From positions 8,539,501 through 8,603,500 of the forward strand of contig JABWDB010000001.1 of NCBI GenBank assembly GCA_019614645.1: a stretch of DNA of 64,000 nt. The letters are read 5' to 3'. This document shows, one piece after another, positions 1 through 11,039 of this stretch (position 1 is its first letter; the number at the start of each line of letters is the position of its first letter). The DNA is from Stratiolaelaps scimitus. Lineage: Eukaryota; Arthropoda; Arachnida; Mesostigmata; Laelapidae. The position numbers and the translations under genes were made by a program. Under the pieces are notes generated by a model. The model ran no database searches, was not told where the DNA came from, and was given only the letters and a program-made list of their open reading frames with translations.

Positions 1-615
1 ACTGAAGGCGGAAAAAGAAGCTTAGCCGTCCTAGAGTTAAAATAAGGGACAAGGTAGGTCAATGCAAGCGGAACGAACACAGTCTCTGCCGGTGAAAAAG
101 GGCAAGAAGTCGCCGGTGCAAAATCTCTTCGAGGAGGATGCGCCCAAAGCGGAACAATGGAATTCTAGATCAGCCAAGCGTATATCCTTCTTCCCCCAAG
201 GAGCGGCTGTATAGTGAGGATGCTACACATATGACCTCACTGATGACCTCGTGCTGCTGCTGAGTGGTTTTCGGCCTCGAAGATACCCTCATGTAGATGA
301 TCCTCAGTGAAGCCCTTTCGGTTCTTCTCTGTTCCTGTCATGCGTTCTGTGTATGAATAACGAATTGGAATGTGCACTTTTGCAGATCTCTCTCTCTCTC
401 TCTCGCTCTCTAGGTTGGCAGTGGACTAACCGTGTTGGTCAACAGCATAAAAAACAAACCCGTGTATTATAGAGTAAATAGACCTCGCAATAGACCTGTC
501 TCGCAGGCGAATAGCTGCGTTCCTTTATGGTGATTAATTAATAGCACATTTTATATGTTGACATTCAATGTAAGTTAACTGTATTATTATTGATCTTCCT
601 TATATATAAGGACGT
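1..615. other. Leading gene-free sequence
   Basis: I see no supportable gene here. It contains a CT microsatellite and ordinary AT-rich sequence leading to the first inverted-repeat element. No splice-like exon or tRNA box could be supported. Confidence 0.5.
386..411. repeat. (CT)n microsatellite
   Basis: This is a CT dinucleotide run interrupted once by a G (the CTCTCGCTCTC part). Confidence 0.9.
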
Positions 616-870
616 AATAAGACGTTATATAAGGCGTATTATAGAATAAGACGTTATTCCCATATATATATATAGGGTCAGCTTATATGTATATATATTT
701 ATATATACATTGGGACGACGGAAATAGAAACGCACCGACTTATTATTTGTTCGTCGCCAGGCGATGCGGTAATATCGTGAGCCCCTCGCTCTGTCTTGGG
801 GTTTACCAGCCGACTTCTTTATTAGCCGGACTCCGTCATCGTAATGCTCGTGTTGGTAACACAATTCGGT

Positions 871-941
871 CGTGGCGGCGCAAGCAAAGTTAAATAAATT
901 TTCCGCGCTGATTCTCAGCCAACGTTTAACAGCGTGGCGCA
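871..941 (-). mobile_element. SINE 3-prime-tail insertion inside the MITE
   Basis: Positions 883-932, read on the minus strand, carry the shared tail block with GTTGGCTGAGAATCAGC followed by GCGGAAAA. The 50-bp insert is bordered by imperfect direct repeats, CGTGGCGGCGCA (871-882) and CGTGGCGCA (933-941), which differ by 3 nt. I infer a strongly 5-prime-truncated retrotransposed copy with a target-site duplication. Confidence 0.55.
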
Positions 942-958
942 TGGTATCAAACCCGTTC

Positions 959-960
<2 letters not shown>

Positions 961-993
<33 letters not shown>
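961..993. repeat. (TA)n tract at inner edge of MITE right arm
   Basis: This is a nearly pure TA run adjoining the right TIR of the MITE at 616-1038. Confidence 0.9.
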
Positions 994-996
<3 letters not shown>

Positions 997-1171
997 ATAA
1001 CGTCTTATTCTATAATACGCCATATATAACGTCTTATTCTGAGCAAGTTACGTTAACTCATAAAAAAGTGATTATTTTGCAAAAAGCGAAAGGCTATACA
1101 CGAAATGACTGAAATATCGGTGTCTCTTGTATTAACATTCGCATGACTTTTAAAACAAAACCACTAACAGA

Positions 1172-1291
1172 CGACCGATGCCGTATAGCGTGTACACACC
1201 GGCAGACGAAATTTTATGGAGCATATATATATATATATATGTTCCATAAAATCACGTCTGCCGGTGTGTACACGCGATACGGCATCTGTCG
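1172..1291. mobile_element. 120-bp palindromic (foldback) element with (AT)n centre
   Basis: The left arm (about 1172-1219) and right arm (about 1244-1291) are inverted copies over roughly 48 nt with only a few mismatches. The arms include the shared segment GTGTACACACCGGCAGACG. The apex is a run of about 20 nt of AT. It has no coding capacity. It resembles a small MITE or hairpin element. No convincing target-site duplication was seen. Confidence 0.75.
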
Positions 1292-4200
1292 GAGATACTA
1301 AATTACTTTGATTGATGATCATATTGACGATGATATTAAACCTAGCTCAAACAGTCCCCGTAAAAAAACAACACGCAGTTGCTCGCGTCTCTCGGTCACA
1401 TATTGGGGAAGTCCAATGTTTTAGCGTTACACGATCGAGTAAATTAATTAATAACAGGTATTAACAGGTTAAAAAGGCAAAAGAAATTGGCCATCGCCGA
1501 CACCGTTTTCTTGACTCAGCATCGAATTCAAACTAACCGTAAACAAGCAAATATTTGACCCGTCATATTTGGTCACTGGCCAACTTCTTTTCTTCTTCTA
1601 CAAATTTTACCATTCTTAAAATTAAAATGTTGTCATAAATTCCTTTTCACGAGTAGCTCTTGTATATAGCAGCATGGTTCACTTGCACAAAACTTCTTGT
1701 CTAATGGAACACGTGAAGATAGACGAAGATCAGCATCAATATGAGCAGGCTGCTCGAGCATGAGACGCTCCACAATGGTAGCCGGTCCAGAATATAGGTT
1801 CATATTGACAGCCCTAGCCAGGCAGGTCTCGTTGTCTCGGCTAAGCAGCTACAGATCGGGGCAGGTTAAACATTAGCGTGCACTTCCCAGCCCCTGCAAG
1901 TTATCCTTGTTTAGAGGGTGGGAGAACGCAGAGGCCCGGCGAAGCCACCTTCGAGATTCAGGTCACGTTCTGAGTCACATGGCTGGGCCCACGTCGCAAC
2001 TGTCACTCGGCGCCGATTCGGAGTCCCGTCTTGAGAGGCCGGAACACCACCGGCAGAGCTCAACCAATCACACGCGCGGTAGCACGGTCATCAACTAGAA
2101 GAATGACTTAGCCTTTTCAACAGAACGGTCGAGCTGCAAAAAAAAAACGAAACGTAGTTTCGAAGACGACACTCCATAGGCAGACTACCACAGGAGTATT
2201 TTAATTAGGAGATGGCCCACAGTAAGAATATCTGGTGACCTCACTGGAGAGCGCGCAAAATGTGGTAGAATAACGTCGTCGACGGCTTCGAGGAAATATA
2301 ATAGGAAGACATAATGACAAGGTTACATGAAATTTTGCGGTATCTTCTAGTATAGTGGCAACCCTAAAAAATAAATTAAGTGTGTTAGTGAAAAGGGAAA
2401 AATATTGGAAAAAAATTATTAAAATATATCTTAATTGGTTAGGTAGTAAAATTTCTATTTGTTGGGACGCGTTATATATATACATATATATATATGTAAT
2501 CCAGATATTCACAGGAATATGGTCTTTATTCCTGTGTATATCTGCTTTAACAAATACGGTAATATAATTGTTTTGATCATTATTGTATCTATATTTGATG
2601 CTATTTTAATGCATGCGTCAGAATGTGCAAGTGCGTGGTTAATAGGGAACAGCCTTGGGAACGTAGCGAAATATTCTAAACGAAGGCAGCCGCTACCGCT
2701 TAGCCGCGGGCTATGTAAATGCAACCAGAGGCACTAAGCAGCCGATGTTCTGCCAGCGAAGCGTGAACTAACCCGGCCACCAACCTAAAAGACTGCGCAA
2801 GAGTAAAGAGTATATATAACAAAATTAAGGATGGCCTCAAGATCTCTGTCAGAGTGGCATATACGAGTGCATGCAGCTGCCTGCGTTAGCCGCTGGCCAG
2901 ACGCCTTCCGGTCTTGACTTCGTTTGGCCTGGGAGAGAGAGAGAGATCTCGAACTCTTTTGAATTTCTGCAAGATGTGTAAGATAAGCTTATCTTTGAAA
3001 CGCTCAACTGCCCATGAAGGTACTGAAGTCCAAGATAAATTGTAAGGGCTATACTTATTCCATTGCTGAATTCATGCCTCGTAATCATTTTTGATAGAAA
3101 TAATACATGTTTTAACCGTCAAGGGGCCGTCATCCAAAAGTTATTAATAACTCAAATATGAATAACAGTGAACACAAAACCAGCTCCATAAGCAGCGAAC
3201 TTGCAGGTTTCCAGGAATAAAATGAACAAAAACTTATTTAGCGTGTTTTAGAATTACTGGTACTGTCACGTCAGGCGTGTCCTCTACACTGTCACAAATT
3301 GACTAAATCTAGAAGAACGACTATGTAGAAAATTTCTCTGCAGCATGTCCCCAGCCAACCATCACCCACCATTCCCCCTGCGATTTTCCAGCATGATATT
3401 CTATTATAATCATTTGATGACGACTACGTTCATTCCGTGATTCTACGGTCGATCGTTATCATCAATACAGTGAGTGTGAGTGGGCGAATAATCATCGGAG
3501 ATGGCTCACACAACAGTTGTCAGAGAACGAAGACGCCTTATTATGTTGATACATGCACACTCGGTAGAGACGATATGATGAGGTAGATTTTTCGGTATAA
3601 TATTTTCAGGTTAGGGTCACACGACGTCCAGCTACGACGAGGTACGTGGACTACTGCTTTCATTCGATTACAGAGAAAAAACGATCCGACTCGGGCCAAG
3701 TACTGTTTTCTCAAGTGCATTACGCTCAAATAGGAGAACATGTCAGAGAACAAGGGGTATCCGGCCTTTCAGCCGCCGTAGGTCTCGTTTGTTTGGCCCT
3801 CCTTTGTGCTTCGGGGCAGCAGCAGCTGTAGTTGTGCACGCGGACTGCGGCACGATAGATAGCCCAACGAGAGAAATGGACCGTGACGGCCCTTTGGGGA
3901 GGAAGGCACCGGATGACAATCGCCGAGCGACCAGAGCTAACACGCCAGCCAGCAGCGCCGACACCGACGCCGATGTCGAGCCCTGCATCCACTCGCTGGC
4001 AAGCCAACTGGATGGAGCGAACAACGGAGAGAGTCGTTGTAGCGTCATCCGACAACTGTAAACAACGACAGGACGACATCAACAGCAGCCAAAGCAACGA
4101 CAACGACAACAAGGGCGAACCAGCAATTATGTAGTCGTCATTAGCATCGGCAATAAACATTTGACGATATTCATCTTGTACGACTATATCTACTACGGTA

Positions 4201-4314
4201 GTAGAATACAATTGATGAAGCAAAGTGTCATACATTGATACATACACGCTGATAATAATAATAGACAACTAATAATTCCTAATTATTGTATGTTTGAATA
4301 AATTACAATTAAAT

Positions 4315-4318
<4 letters not shown>
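1292..4318. other. Gene-free AT-rich stretch
   Basis: Only short frames are present, none with recognisable protein character. There is an interrupted TA run near 2473-2496 and a GA run near 2934-2945. The part from 3760 to 4130 is richer in GC and has short overlapping frames on both strands, which I treat as composition effects. Confidence 0.4.

Positions 4319-4399
<81 letters not shown>
4319..4399. repeat. 81-bp (AT)n microsatellite
   Basis: This is a pure AT dinucleotide run and the longest tract in the window. Open frames crossing it encode only alternating Tyr-Ile and are artefacts. Confidence 0.97.
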
Positions 4400-4403
<4 letters not shown>

Positions 4404-4666
4404 ACTTGAATGGTATTTACAACAGATAGCGTTTCAAATGTATGCTCAATGCACCAGGAGCCCAACGTCAAGTGCGCAAGTGTCGCAATTAAATTTCTGC
4501 AGTTCATCTCTGACATAGTTTTGAACCGGACGAAAAACGTGTCACGGTGTCATGTAGAATTTGAGAAAGAGAGGTATAATTCAATCCAGATGATGAATTT
4601 TCTGCCAATTCGGCGCAGTGACCAACAGTACTGATGCGCTTTCCGGATCACTGTAGTTCAAAGACT

Positions 4667-4873
4667 GGATCGAACTGCTGCTGCCCACTGGTATTGAGTA
4701 GATCTGAAGTAAATTTCCGGGCTGACTGCCAGCCAACATTTAACGTCCACGGAACTGCTTTCGACATTGAAGTATTCTATCTGCGCGGCTGTAACGTTTC
4801 AGGGAGGAGGGGACATACACGCGTGGTTCATTTAATGTCACAGTTTGAGCCAACCGCTAAACGTCCACAGGTA
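4667..4873 (-). mobile_element. SINE tail copy with an adjacent partial copy
   Basis: On the minus strand, 4710-4769 carries the family block: GTCGAAAGCAGT, then CCGTGGACGTTAAATGTTGG, then the stem-loop GGCTG-GCAGT-CAGCC and CGGAAA. A second, more degraded piece (4847-4873) repeats the GTTTAGCGGTTGGCTC-type core about 80 bp away. A B-box-like GTTCGATCC lies at 4667-4675 on the same strand, which may be coincidental. The copy looks old, and no target-site duplication was found. Confidence 0.5.
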
Positions 4874-5142
4874 TCATCTCGTAGGAAAGTATCGCGACGG
4901 ATGCGAGAAAATTAAGGGAATTCGTGTGCAGAAAATGCTGCTTTAGGAACATTTTTTTCTGCAGAGAGTATTCGATTTCGAACGGATTCCTTCGATTGGT
5001 GTCTTGTTTCCGTCCAAAATAATTGTCAGATCATATCACATCTCGTTCATCTATCTCGAGGATTGAAGGTCCCATCCATCTACAAAGATGAGCCGTGACC
5101 AGCCAGCAACAAGTGGTCCTTGGAGTTCCCCAGCATGGCGGC

Positions 5143-5214
5143 TGAATTCGAAAAATCATACGCCTCTGTGTTGCGACCTGAGGGAAATTGTGCGGGCTGA
5201 TGCTCAGTCCACAC
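5143..5214 (-). mobile_element. Degraded SINE tail copy
   Basis: The minus strand of 5182-5214 reads GTGTGGACTGAGCATCAGCC followed by CGCACAATTTCC. This aligns with the family tail but has many changes. Support is weak because only about 30 nt are comparable. Confidence 0.3.
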
Positions 5215-8200
5215 TTATCTTGCATCGAACCTGAGCAACGCTTGAAGCCAAAACTCACATGCTCTCATATAAAAGTGTGTGTCAAACTTGGTCACAGCTA
5301 ATTGGCTGCTATGGGCAATTGCGAGCACATTCATGCTTCACTACAAATTCATTCCGAGTGACTTTCCAGCCCGTTATGGTCGCTGGCTTTTTGTAGCATG
5401 CAACGATCGCAACTCTCACATAAAGAACCATTAGTACAGAATGAACGGAGAGGACCTTGCTATTGTGAATTCGTTGCGCTAATTTGCATCTGCCGCGTTT
5501 TTATACCGAAGTTCGTCTCCTAGAAACTGCTGGTAAAGGGGCCGGGCGTTTGCAACACCCTACTATCATACCATCATCATACCAATCATGAGGTATTAAC
5601 GTACCTGTTAGCCTTACAAGGATACAAAACATGGGACAGCAACGCTATATCTAGATTATACGCGTGCGTCGCGCACAGCTGGGCCCTAAGCAGCCACTAT
5701 AGCGGGATAGTGCCTTCCGACTTATTGGACCCTAATTTTTATTTACTGTTTTTATTCATCCACTAAATCTAGCCAAAGATATTACAGCCGTTTGATGGTT
5801 CATGAAAGTGGTTTGAGGAAGGCTTTTCTTGCTGTGAGGGCTGAAGTCTTTCATAGCCGTGATATGAAACCTTTCTCTATTGGCTAAGACGGTTTGAATT
5901 AACCTGTTTGCATCAGTTAGTGCCTTCTCAGTCTCGGCTGCGGTAAATACCAAAGCCAATGTATAGTTAAGAATAGACACGAACGAGTGAAATCGAGTAT
6001 GTATTATGTCGAGTCACGTGGCCAGAACATTTGATCGCAATCAACAGATAATGAGGTCCATGCGCATCGCAGGTAAGGAATACCTTAGGAATATCCTACA
6101 GAAATATTTTCGATTTGTACATACTGGTCATTCTATTAAATTTGATATTTTAAGGGTGAAAACCTTTCGTTTAAATGAAATTAATCCCGATTTTATTGTG
6201 TCACCACGAATCAGTCGAGCGATGGGATGACTATCCTTGTGCGGTAGTAATTATCAGCTCCGCTAGCATGTTGTTTTTGTATTTTCCGTGATACTTCTGT
6301 GATTTCAATACGAATCGATGACATCGTGCGTTACAACATATTGGTCGAAGAAATATCGTCGATGAGTAAAGCGTTCTGCAGAAATGGAAAACCGAGGGGT
6401 AAACACTTTGCATCGCCTCGAGATAGTATCACTGAACGCCTGCAGCCTTCAATGAGACGTGAAGGCCACCGCACGGCACGAAGGTCAACCCAAAAGTGAG
6501 AGGTCTTAATGGATATCAGCGAACCGCCTGAGTACAATGGCAAAAACAGCGTGCACCCTAATGGACCACCACCTAGCCCGTACATACAAAGCGACGATGG
6601 GCGCCATCTATGTTTCTATAATACATCAAGGAGGTTCTACGTCAACAACTTGCCACTTGACCTATCTTCTGCTACTGACGTTGCTTTATTTGCTGGAAAA
6701 GAGAGCATCCCGAGAAGGACAACAACAACAACAAACAACAATAAGAAATAAAAACACGACCAGGAATGAACGGAGGTGCAACTCGAACTGGTTTAATGTT
6801 TTGCCAAGGAGTTACTGCCCGAGAATGTTTTTGCTCGACGACGCCTTACATAGTAGGTGTAAGGGAGAAGGATGAATCCAGATGCACTCGTTCTAGTGGT
6901 AAGCCCCTGGCGCGAATGTAGTAACGCCATACGTGATCCAGGTCCATCTAACGAGGCTTTACCGGGTCACAGGGATTTCTAAGGGATTTCTCGTTGTGAA
7001 ATATTTGGGAGGTTGCAAAAGCGATTAGCTCGAAAACAAACCACGATGAACAAATCACTCGAATCCCGCGAGAGTCTAATCCCCGACAGGTCGTGTACGA
7101 AGTAAGCGGTTATATTTGCAACACAAATGCACATCTTCACGAAATGGGACTTTTATTCGTACGTACCGTAGAGAACTTCTACGCAAGCTCAAGCGCTTGG
7201 ACCTGGCTCAACGGTGGAGTTGGGCCTCGATCGCAGACTATCATCTCGAGTGTCAAATTCAGGTCTGTCGATTTGACATGTTTCATATCTTACAGAATAG
7301 ATAGATATCTCGAAATGATTGGACAGAGTTCGTCTGTATTTCACCAAGCTAATGATAATAATTCGCCGGCGAAATGATTGCTTAGATGGTGTTTATATCC
7401 GGCAATTGAACAAGTGGCTTTTTATTGATTAGTAATTAAATCAGTGTATTGTTGGATCCACTGCATTTAAATTTAGTCGCCAAAGATAGCAATTAAATCT
7501 AAATGCTGTGGTTAACTAAATAGAAGTCGCGAAATGCATGCACCGTCGGCTATCGCGTGTTTGAGAAGATCCTATTTAAATTACGCCACAGTTCGAACGG
7601 ATACAGTTAAGATGGGTGAGTGTGTGTATAGGTGCGTGTCATTGAAAATACAAGACCCGATTTATAGTGAATAGTGTACTCATTAAAAGTAACAGGTCTG
7701 AGCTTATTTTTTCCTAATTTCGCAATAGTCTTTTCAGTACCCTGTACATGTTGATATATTGACCTTCGTGTATTGGGGCAACGTAATGGCACGAACCTCG
7801 TTTGGCACGATGGCTCTCAACATGATTACTAAGATTCATACGGGATTTGTGTTAGCCACATAATATTGCATTTTGTGTTCGCGCATCGTATTTTTAACAC
7901 ATTCGAATATCAACGTCATACAAATCTGATAATAGTAATTTCTAAGGTTGTCTCAAAACATCCAATACAATGTAATGACAACCTGCATAGTCTAGGTCTA
8001 GTCAGGGGCCGGCTTGATGCCATAGCAACATGTAGTCAATCTCACTTCGGCAATACTTCCACCAATTGGCATTGCTCCACACCTGCCATGACTTCTCACG
8101 AACTGTAGGGGGCACCCACAAGGACACTCTAACTATTTGGGACATCACCGGCTGATCGGATTCGCCTCAGTGAAAGCCTACTGTGAACAGCGTCGAAGGA

Positions 8201-8788
8201 AGGGAACGCTGTCATAGAGAACAGCATCTATCTGTAGCAAACCTATTCCGCTAAAAAAACGCTGCATGTAACGAAATCATGACGCGGTATATCTGTTTGT
8301 AGACGGACACTGCTCTAGTATCGATCGTTCACACTTGTTGTTGAGATGGATCGATCGCTCTCCTCTCTCCAAACTTGATAGCGGGGCGAGCATAATTATC
8401 AGTGACCAAGCTGAACGGAAGCTCAAATTCAGGGGTTTCAGCTTCGTAGGTCGAGGCACAAGTGTTGCATTGAACAATCGATCGATAACACGCTTTGCAA
8501 GCCTGTAACTGCCGCTAAGAAATGTTAGCATTGTCAGTTTGTACACCGTTGTAAAATTCTATTTCGTCATCGGACTAAGTGAAACTGTGTTATTTTGAAT
8601 TCGAAACCACTATAATCAAGCTATTGTCCTCGGAAAATACACAGAGGCACGTCTAGCGTTTAGCAGTCTATCGTCGCGGGTCCTACAGCGCATTTTACCA
8701 ACGAAATGCTTTGCTTGGGGTGGTCATACTCTGGGATTTAAATTGCTTGGAATACACTCGGCAGATACCAATGGATCCCCACACCCTT
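5215..8788. other. Gene-free stretch
   Basis: Short frames at 6006-6230 and 7093-7377 (plus) have no recognisable motif. The first contains a donor-like CAG/GTAAGG near 6072, but nothing supports an exon upstream. Apart from the small inverted repeat at 7458-7511, I see no features. Confidence 0.35.
7458..7511. repeat. Short inverted repeat
   Basis: CCACTGCATTTAAATTTA (7458-7475) pairs with its inverted copy (7494-7511) at 16 of 18 positions across an 18-nt spacer. Its function is unknown. Confidence 0.6.
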
Positions 8789-8813
8789 GTGGCGTGGTGC
8801 ATTCATGTGCCCC

Positions 8814-8828
8814 TTACAATCGGCGAGG
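8814..8828 (+). repeat. Left target-site duplication of the SINE
   Basis: TTACAATCGGCGAGG is identical to 9090-9104. A perfect 15-bp direct repeat flanking a tRNA-like 5-prime end and a shared 3-prime tail is the expected mark of LINE-mediated retrotransposition. Confidence 0.8.
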
Positions 8829-9089
8829 GGTCCCCTGGATGGTCTAGTGGTGAGCGTCTTGGACTGCTAGACCGGAGGGACTTGTGTGTTGGGTTCAAAT
8901 CCTGTCAGACGCGGAGAATCTTTGGAGTTCTATATCATCTTTCTTTATCTGAAGATTCTTGCCAGGTACGAGTAAGGAAGAGAATAAGCAAAGGTGGCCC
9001 CGACAGGTCCTCATAGTAATACCTAAAAGGTTAAGAGCTGAGGCCTGTCAGATAGGGGAACAGCTGAGAGTCAGCTCGAAAAACAGTTT
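8829..9089 (+). mobile_element. 261-bp tRNA-derived SINE with 15-bp target-site duplication
   Basis: The 5-prime end resembles a tRNA gene. TGGTCTAGTGGT (near 8839) matches the pol III A box and the 5-prime half of Glu/Asp-type tRNAs. GGTTCAAATCC (near 8893) matches the B box. The middle, GGACTGCTAG, is more like a Ser-type anticodon arm. The acceptor and T stems do not pair properly, so this is not a working tRNA. The body follows without coding sequence. The 3-prime end has the stem-loop GCTGAGAGTCAGC then TCGAAAAACAGTTT, the tail shared by other copies in this window. Perfect 15-bp direct repeats border it. It is likely transcribed by RNA polymerase III and mobilised in trans by a LINE. 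Confidence 0.8.
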
Positions 9090-9104
9090 TTACAATCGGC
9101 GAGG
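9090..9104 (+). repeat. Right target-site duplication of the SINE
   Basis: This is TTACAATCGGCGAGG, the exact copy of 8814-8828. Confidence 0.8.
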
Positions 9105-9285
9105 AGCCACGTAGGCACACGGGTTCAATCACCACCGTTGATAATTTGTATTTAAAGATTTGATTGATTTTGTTCATTATTTGATTGCACATTTGTATTT
9201 GAGGAGTCCGTCTTATGAGTGTAGTTGTACCGTATACGTGAAATCTGGGTTTTAAGCCAGCCTTCATTTAGGCTAACTGAATGAA

Positions 9286-9458
9286 TGCTGACTCACAGCC
9301 AATGTGAATAACTAACTCGCCAACTTTTAACATCCACGGGACTGCTTTCGGCATTGCTTCATAATACGGACCCAATGCAAATGTGCAACGATCGAACTCA
9401 TGCTTCAATCGAACTTGCCTACTCCGATTGCAAAGCGCGCACGAATGCACCACGCCAC
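9286..9458 (-). mobile_element. SINE with Ala-tRNA-like head, body and tail
   Basis: This is the most complete copy of the family on the minus strand. The head GTGGCGTGGTGCATTCGTGC starts at 9458. It contains GCGCGCTTTGCAATCGG, like an Ala-type anticodon region, and reaches B-box-like AAGTTCGATTG (9406-9416). That gives about 43 nt between boxes, as in a real tRNA. The body follows with GCAATGCCGAAAGCAGTC and CCGTGGATGTTAAAAGTTGG. About 20 nt are inserted before the tail stem-loop GGCTGTGAGTCAGC (9286-9300). No clear target-site duplication is visible. The copy links the tRNA head to the tail domain seen alone elsewhere. Confidence 0.6.
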
Positions 9459-9949
9459 CGGGCTGTTGTCTACCCTAGAGGAAACAGTCACTTCATATCG
9501 ATTTTAAGTCGTAACTGGTAGTGCTATGCTCACCTTGCCCGATTTATCGCTTTACGAACACGAAGTGGCTGAACCCGCACCCAGAACAGCGGGCGCGTTT
9601 GAGTGAAAACACTCACATCTCATGTACCTCACGCCTTCCGGCGGCCCTAGTTTCGCCGAAATCAATATGCTGCTAATGGAAATCTCATCAATCACAGTAC
9701 ACTAGAAAACAATAGCCCTGGCTTCCCCTCCCCGTGTTGCATGTGATATAATATATGTATGTGATTCTCGTGATGAGCATCGCGTCGTGTCGGTCTCTCT
9801 TCGCCGTTGAGTATGCGGCCTAGCGGAAATATGCAAATGACACCTCTTTAGCCTTCACTTCATGGCCAATCTTTGTCGTTACCCGTGGGTAATGGTAACG
9901 AGAGAAAATTATGATCAATATGATCACCTTCATACATACGCTTGAACAG
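9459..9949. other. No gene seen
   Basis: This is mixed-composition sequence without a supportable exon, repeat or RNA gene. Confidence 0.4.
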
Positions 9950-10149
9950 CTAATCGCTAGCGGGGCCATCCATCTCGTTAGGGGCAGGAACAGCAGGAAC
10001 AGAGGCTCGGCCTAACAAGTTTCCCCGCACGATCCGTCGAGCCCATTCAGCCACACCTGCTGTCGTTGCTGTTTTGTCCCTAGCGACTTGCTCTTCCAAC
10101 GCCTTCGCAAGGGAGAGGTTGCAGGGGGCGGGGGAGAGGCATAAATTGC

Positions 10150-10168
10150 TATATATATATATATATAT
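10150..10168. repeat. (TA)n microsatellite
   Basis: This is a pure TA run at the edge of a GC-richer block. Confidence 0.9.
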
Positions 10169-10867
10169 TCTATATGTACCATGCATATAATAGTGAATGA
10201 TGATGCCCTTGGGCATCTGTCACAAGGATATCAGCGAGGTTGGTCAGTGCCACCTGCAGCAGAGCATGGAGAGACCACTAACGCCACTGCAAGCGCCGTT
10301 GGTCCAGTCCAGATCACTGTCAACAACTACCAGCAGCCGCCGCCGCCGCAGCAGTACTACCGTAAACAGAGGGTGTCCTGACACTTCGGAGCTGTCGTTT
10401 GCCACGCGATAAGCTTTGGGCATCGGCCACTCACCCGCCTCCCGGTTCAGGCCGCCAATGTCTGCGATGTGCTGTATATCATATGATATATCTCGTGACG
10501 GACACGACGAGCTGCGCCAGTCATGCTGCCGAGACGTACGACGACGCACAAGCGACAACTCGAAGGGACGACAACGTAAACTGTAACGCAAGCTGATGCT
10601 GCCGGGGGGTGCGGAGCTCGAATGTAAAGCGAGATGTGAGCCAGGCGCGTGTCTTCGTACGATACGCTGATATACTGTGCAGTGGCTATGTTACCTAGGT
10701 GTGTGTGTGTGGGTGTGTGTGGGTGTTCGTGCCGTGTGTCCAGTTCGTGCACCACGTAGGGGAACACAAGTATTCTCGCAGGCAAAACGCTCACGGGTGG
10801 AAGTGAAGTCTGCTTTATGTTTGTCCGGTGATCGGGTTGAGTGAGGTTCCCGGTCGCGGTGAAGGCG

Positions 10868-11039
10868 ATGACGATGAGGTCCGACGGGGTGAAAGGAAGA
10901 AGGGGCGGCGACTGTTTGCCGAAACACATCGCCACGGTGCAGCTCGCCACGTTCGCTCTCGCTTTCTATTTGTCGCCAGCATCAACCGTCATCTCGTCTG
11001 CGCCGTCGAGCCATCCGCTATTCTATCGGGTAACCGATC
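10868..11039 (+). CDS. Possible first coding exon with hydrophobic leader
   Basis: Product unrecognised. The frame can start at ATG 10868 or ATG 10874. It encodes about 57 residues: a basic stretch (VKGRRGGDC), then a hydrophobic segment (ATVQLATFALAFYL), then a Ser/Pro-rich stretch ending PLFYR. The layout fits a signal peptide or signal anchor with a long basic n-region. Codon third positions are mostly G or C, unlike most short frames here. A donor-like CGG/GTAACC follows at 11040; without splicing the frame closes at 11068. No downstream exon could be identified. It could equally be a chance frame in a GC-rich block. Confidence 0.3.

Larger units (their letters stand above)
616..1038. mobile_element. 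423-bp MITE with 45-bp terminal inverted repeats
   Basis: The left end (616-660) and right end (994-1038) are inverted copies of each other at 44 of 45 positions. Each arm carries the motif AATAAGACGTTAT twice. Next to each arm is an AT run (about 661-675 and 961-993). The interior has no transposase. The longest internal frame (625-942, minus) reads through the TIR and a SINE tail and is not a believable gene. Size, long TIRs and lack of coding sequence fit a non-autonomous MITE. No clear target-site duplication is visible beyond the TIRs, so the superfamily cannot be named. A SINE tail fragment is inserted in its interior (871-941), so the MITE is probably the older of the two. Confidence 0.8.
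8789..9136 (+). mobile_element. tRNA-derived SINE copy split by a younger SINE
   Basis: The left part (8789-8828) begins GTGGCGTGGTGCATTC. This closely matches, on the opposite strand, the head of the SINE copy at 9286-9458. The right part (9090-9136) continues with GGGTTCAATC, a B-box-like motif. Joining the two halves at the duplicated TTACAATCGGCGAGG gives a plausible A-box to B-box arrangement. The interruption is the 261-bp insertion at 8829-9089. The order of events is inferred from the nesting. Confidence 0.6.

Noticed and set aside
625..942. 105-codon minus-strand ORF inside the MITE
   Set aside because: It reads through the terminal repeat, an AT run and a SINE tail, and has no transposase motif.
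4283..4518. Open frames of 74-77 codons on both strands across the (AT)n tract
   Set aside because: They are alternating Tyr-Ile codons from the microsatellite. The same applies at 45273-45588, 48018-48299 and 58346-58615.
8829..8905. Functional tRNA gene
   Set aside because: A and B boxes are present, but the acceptor and T stems do not pair and the anticodon arm is imperfect. It is a SINE head.
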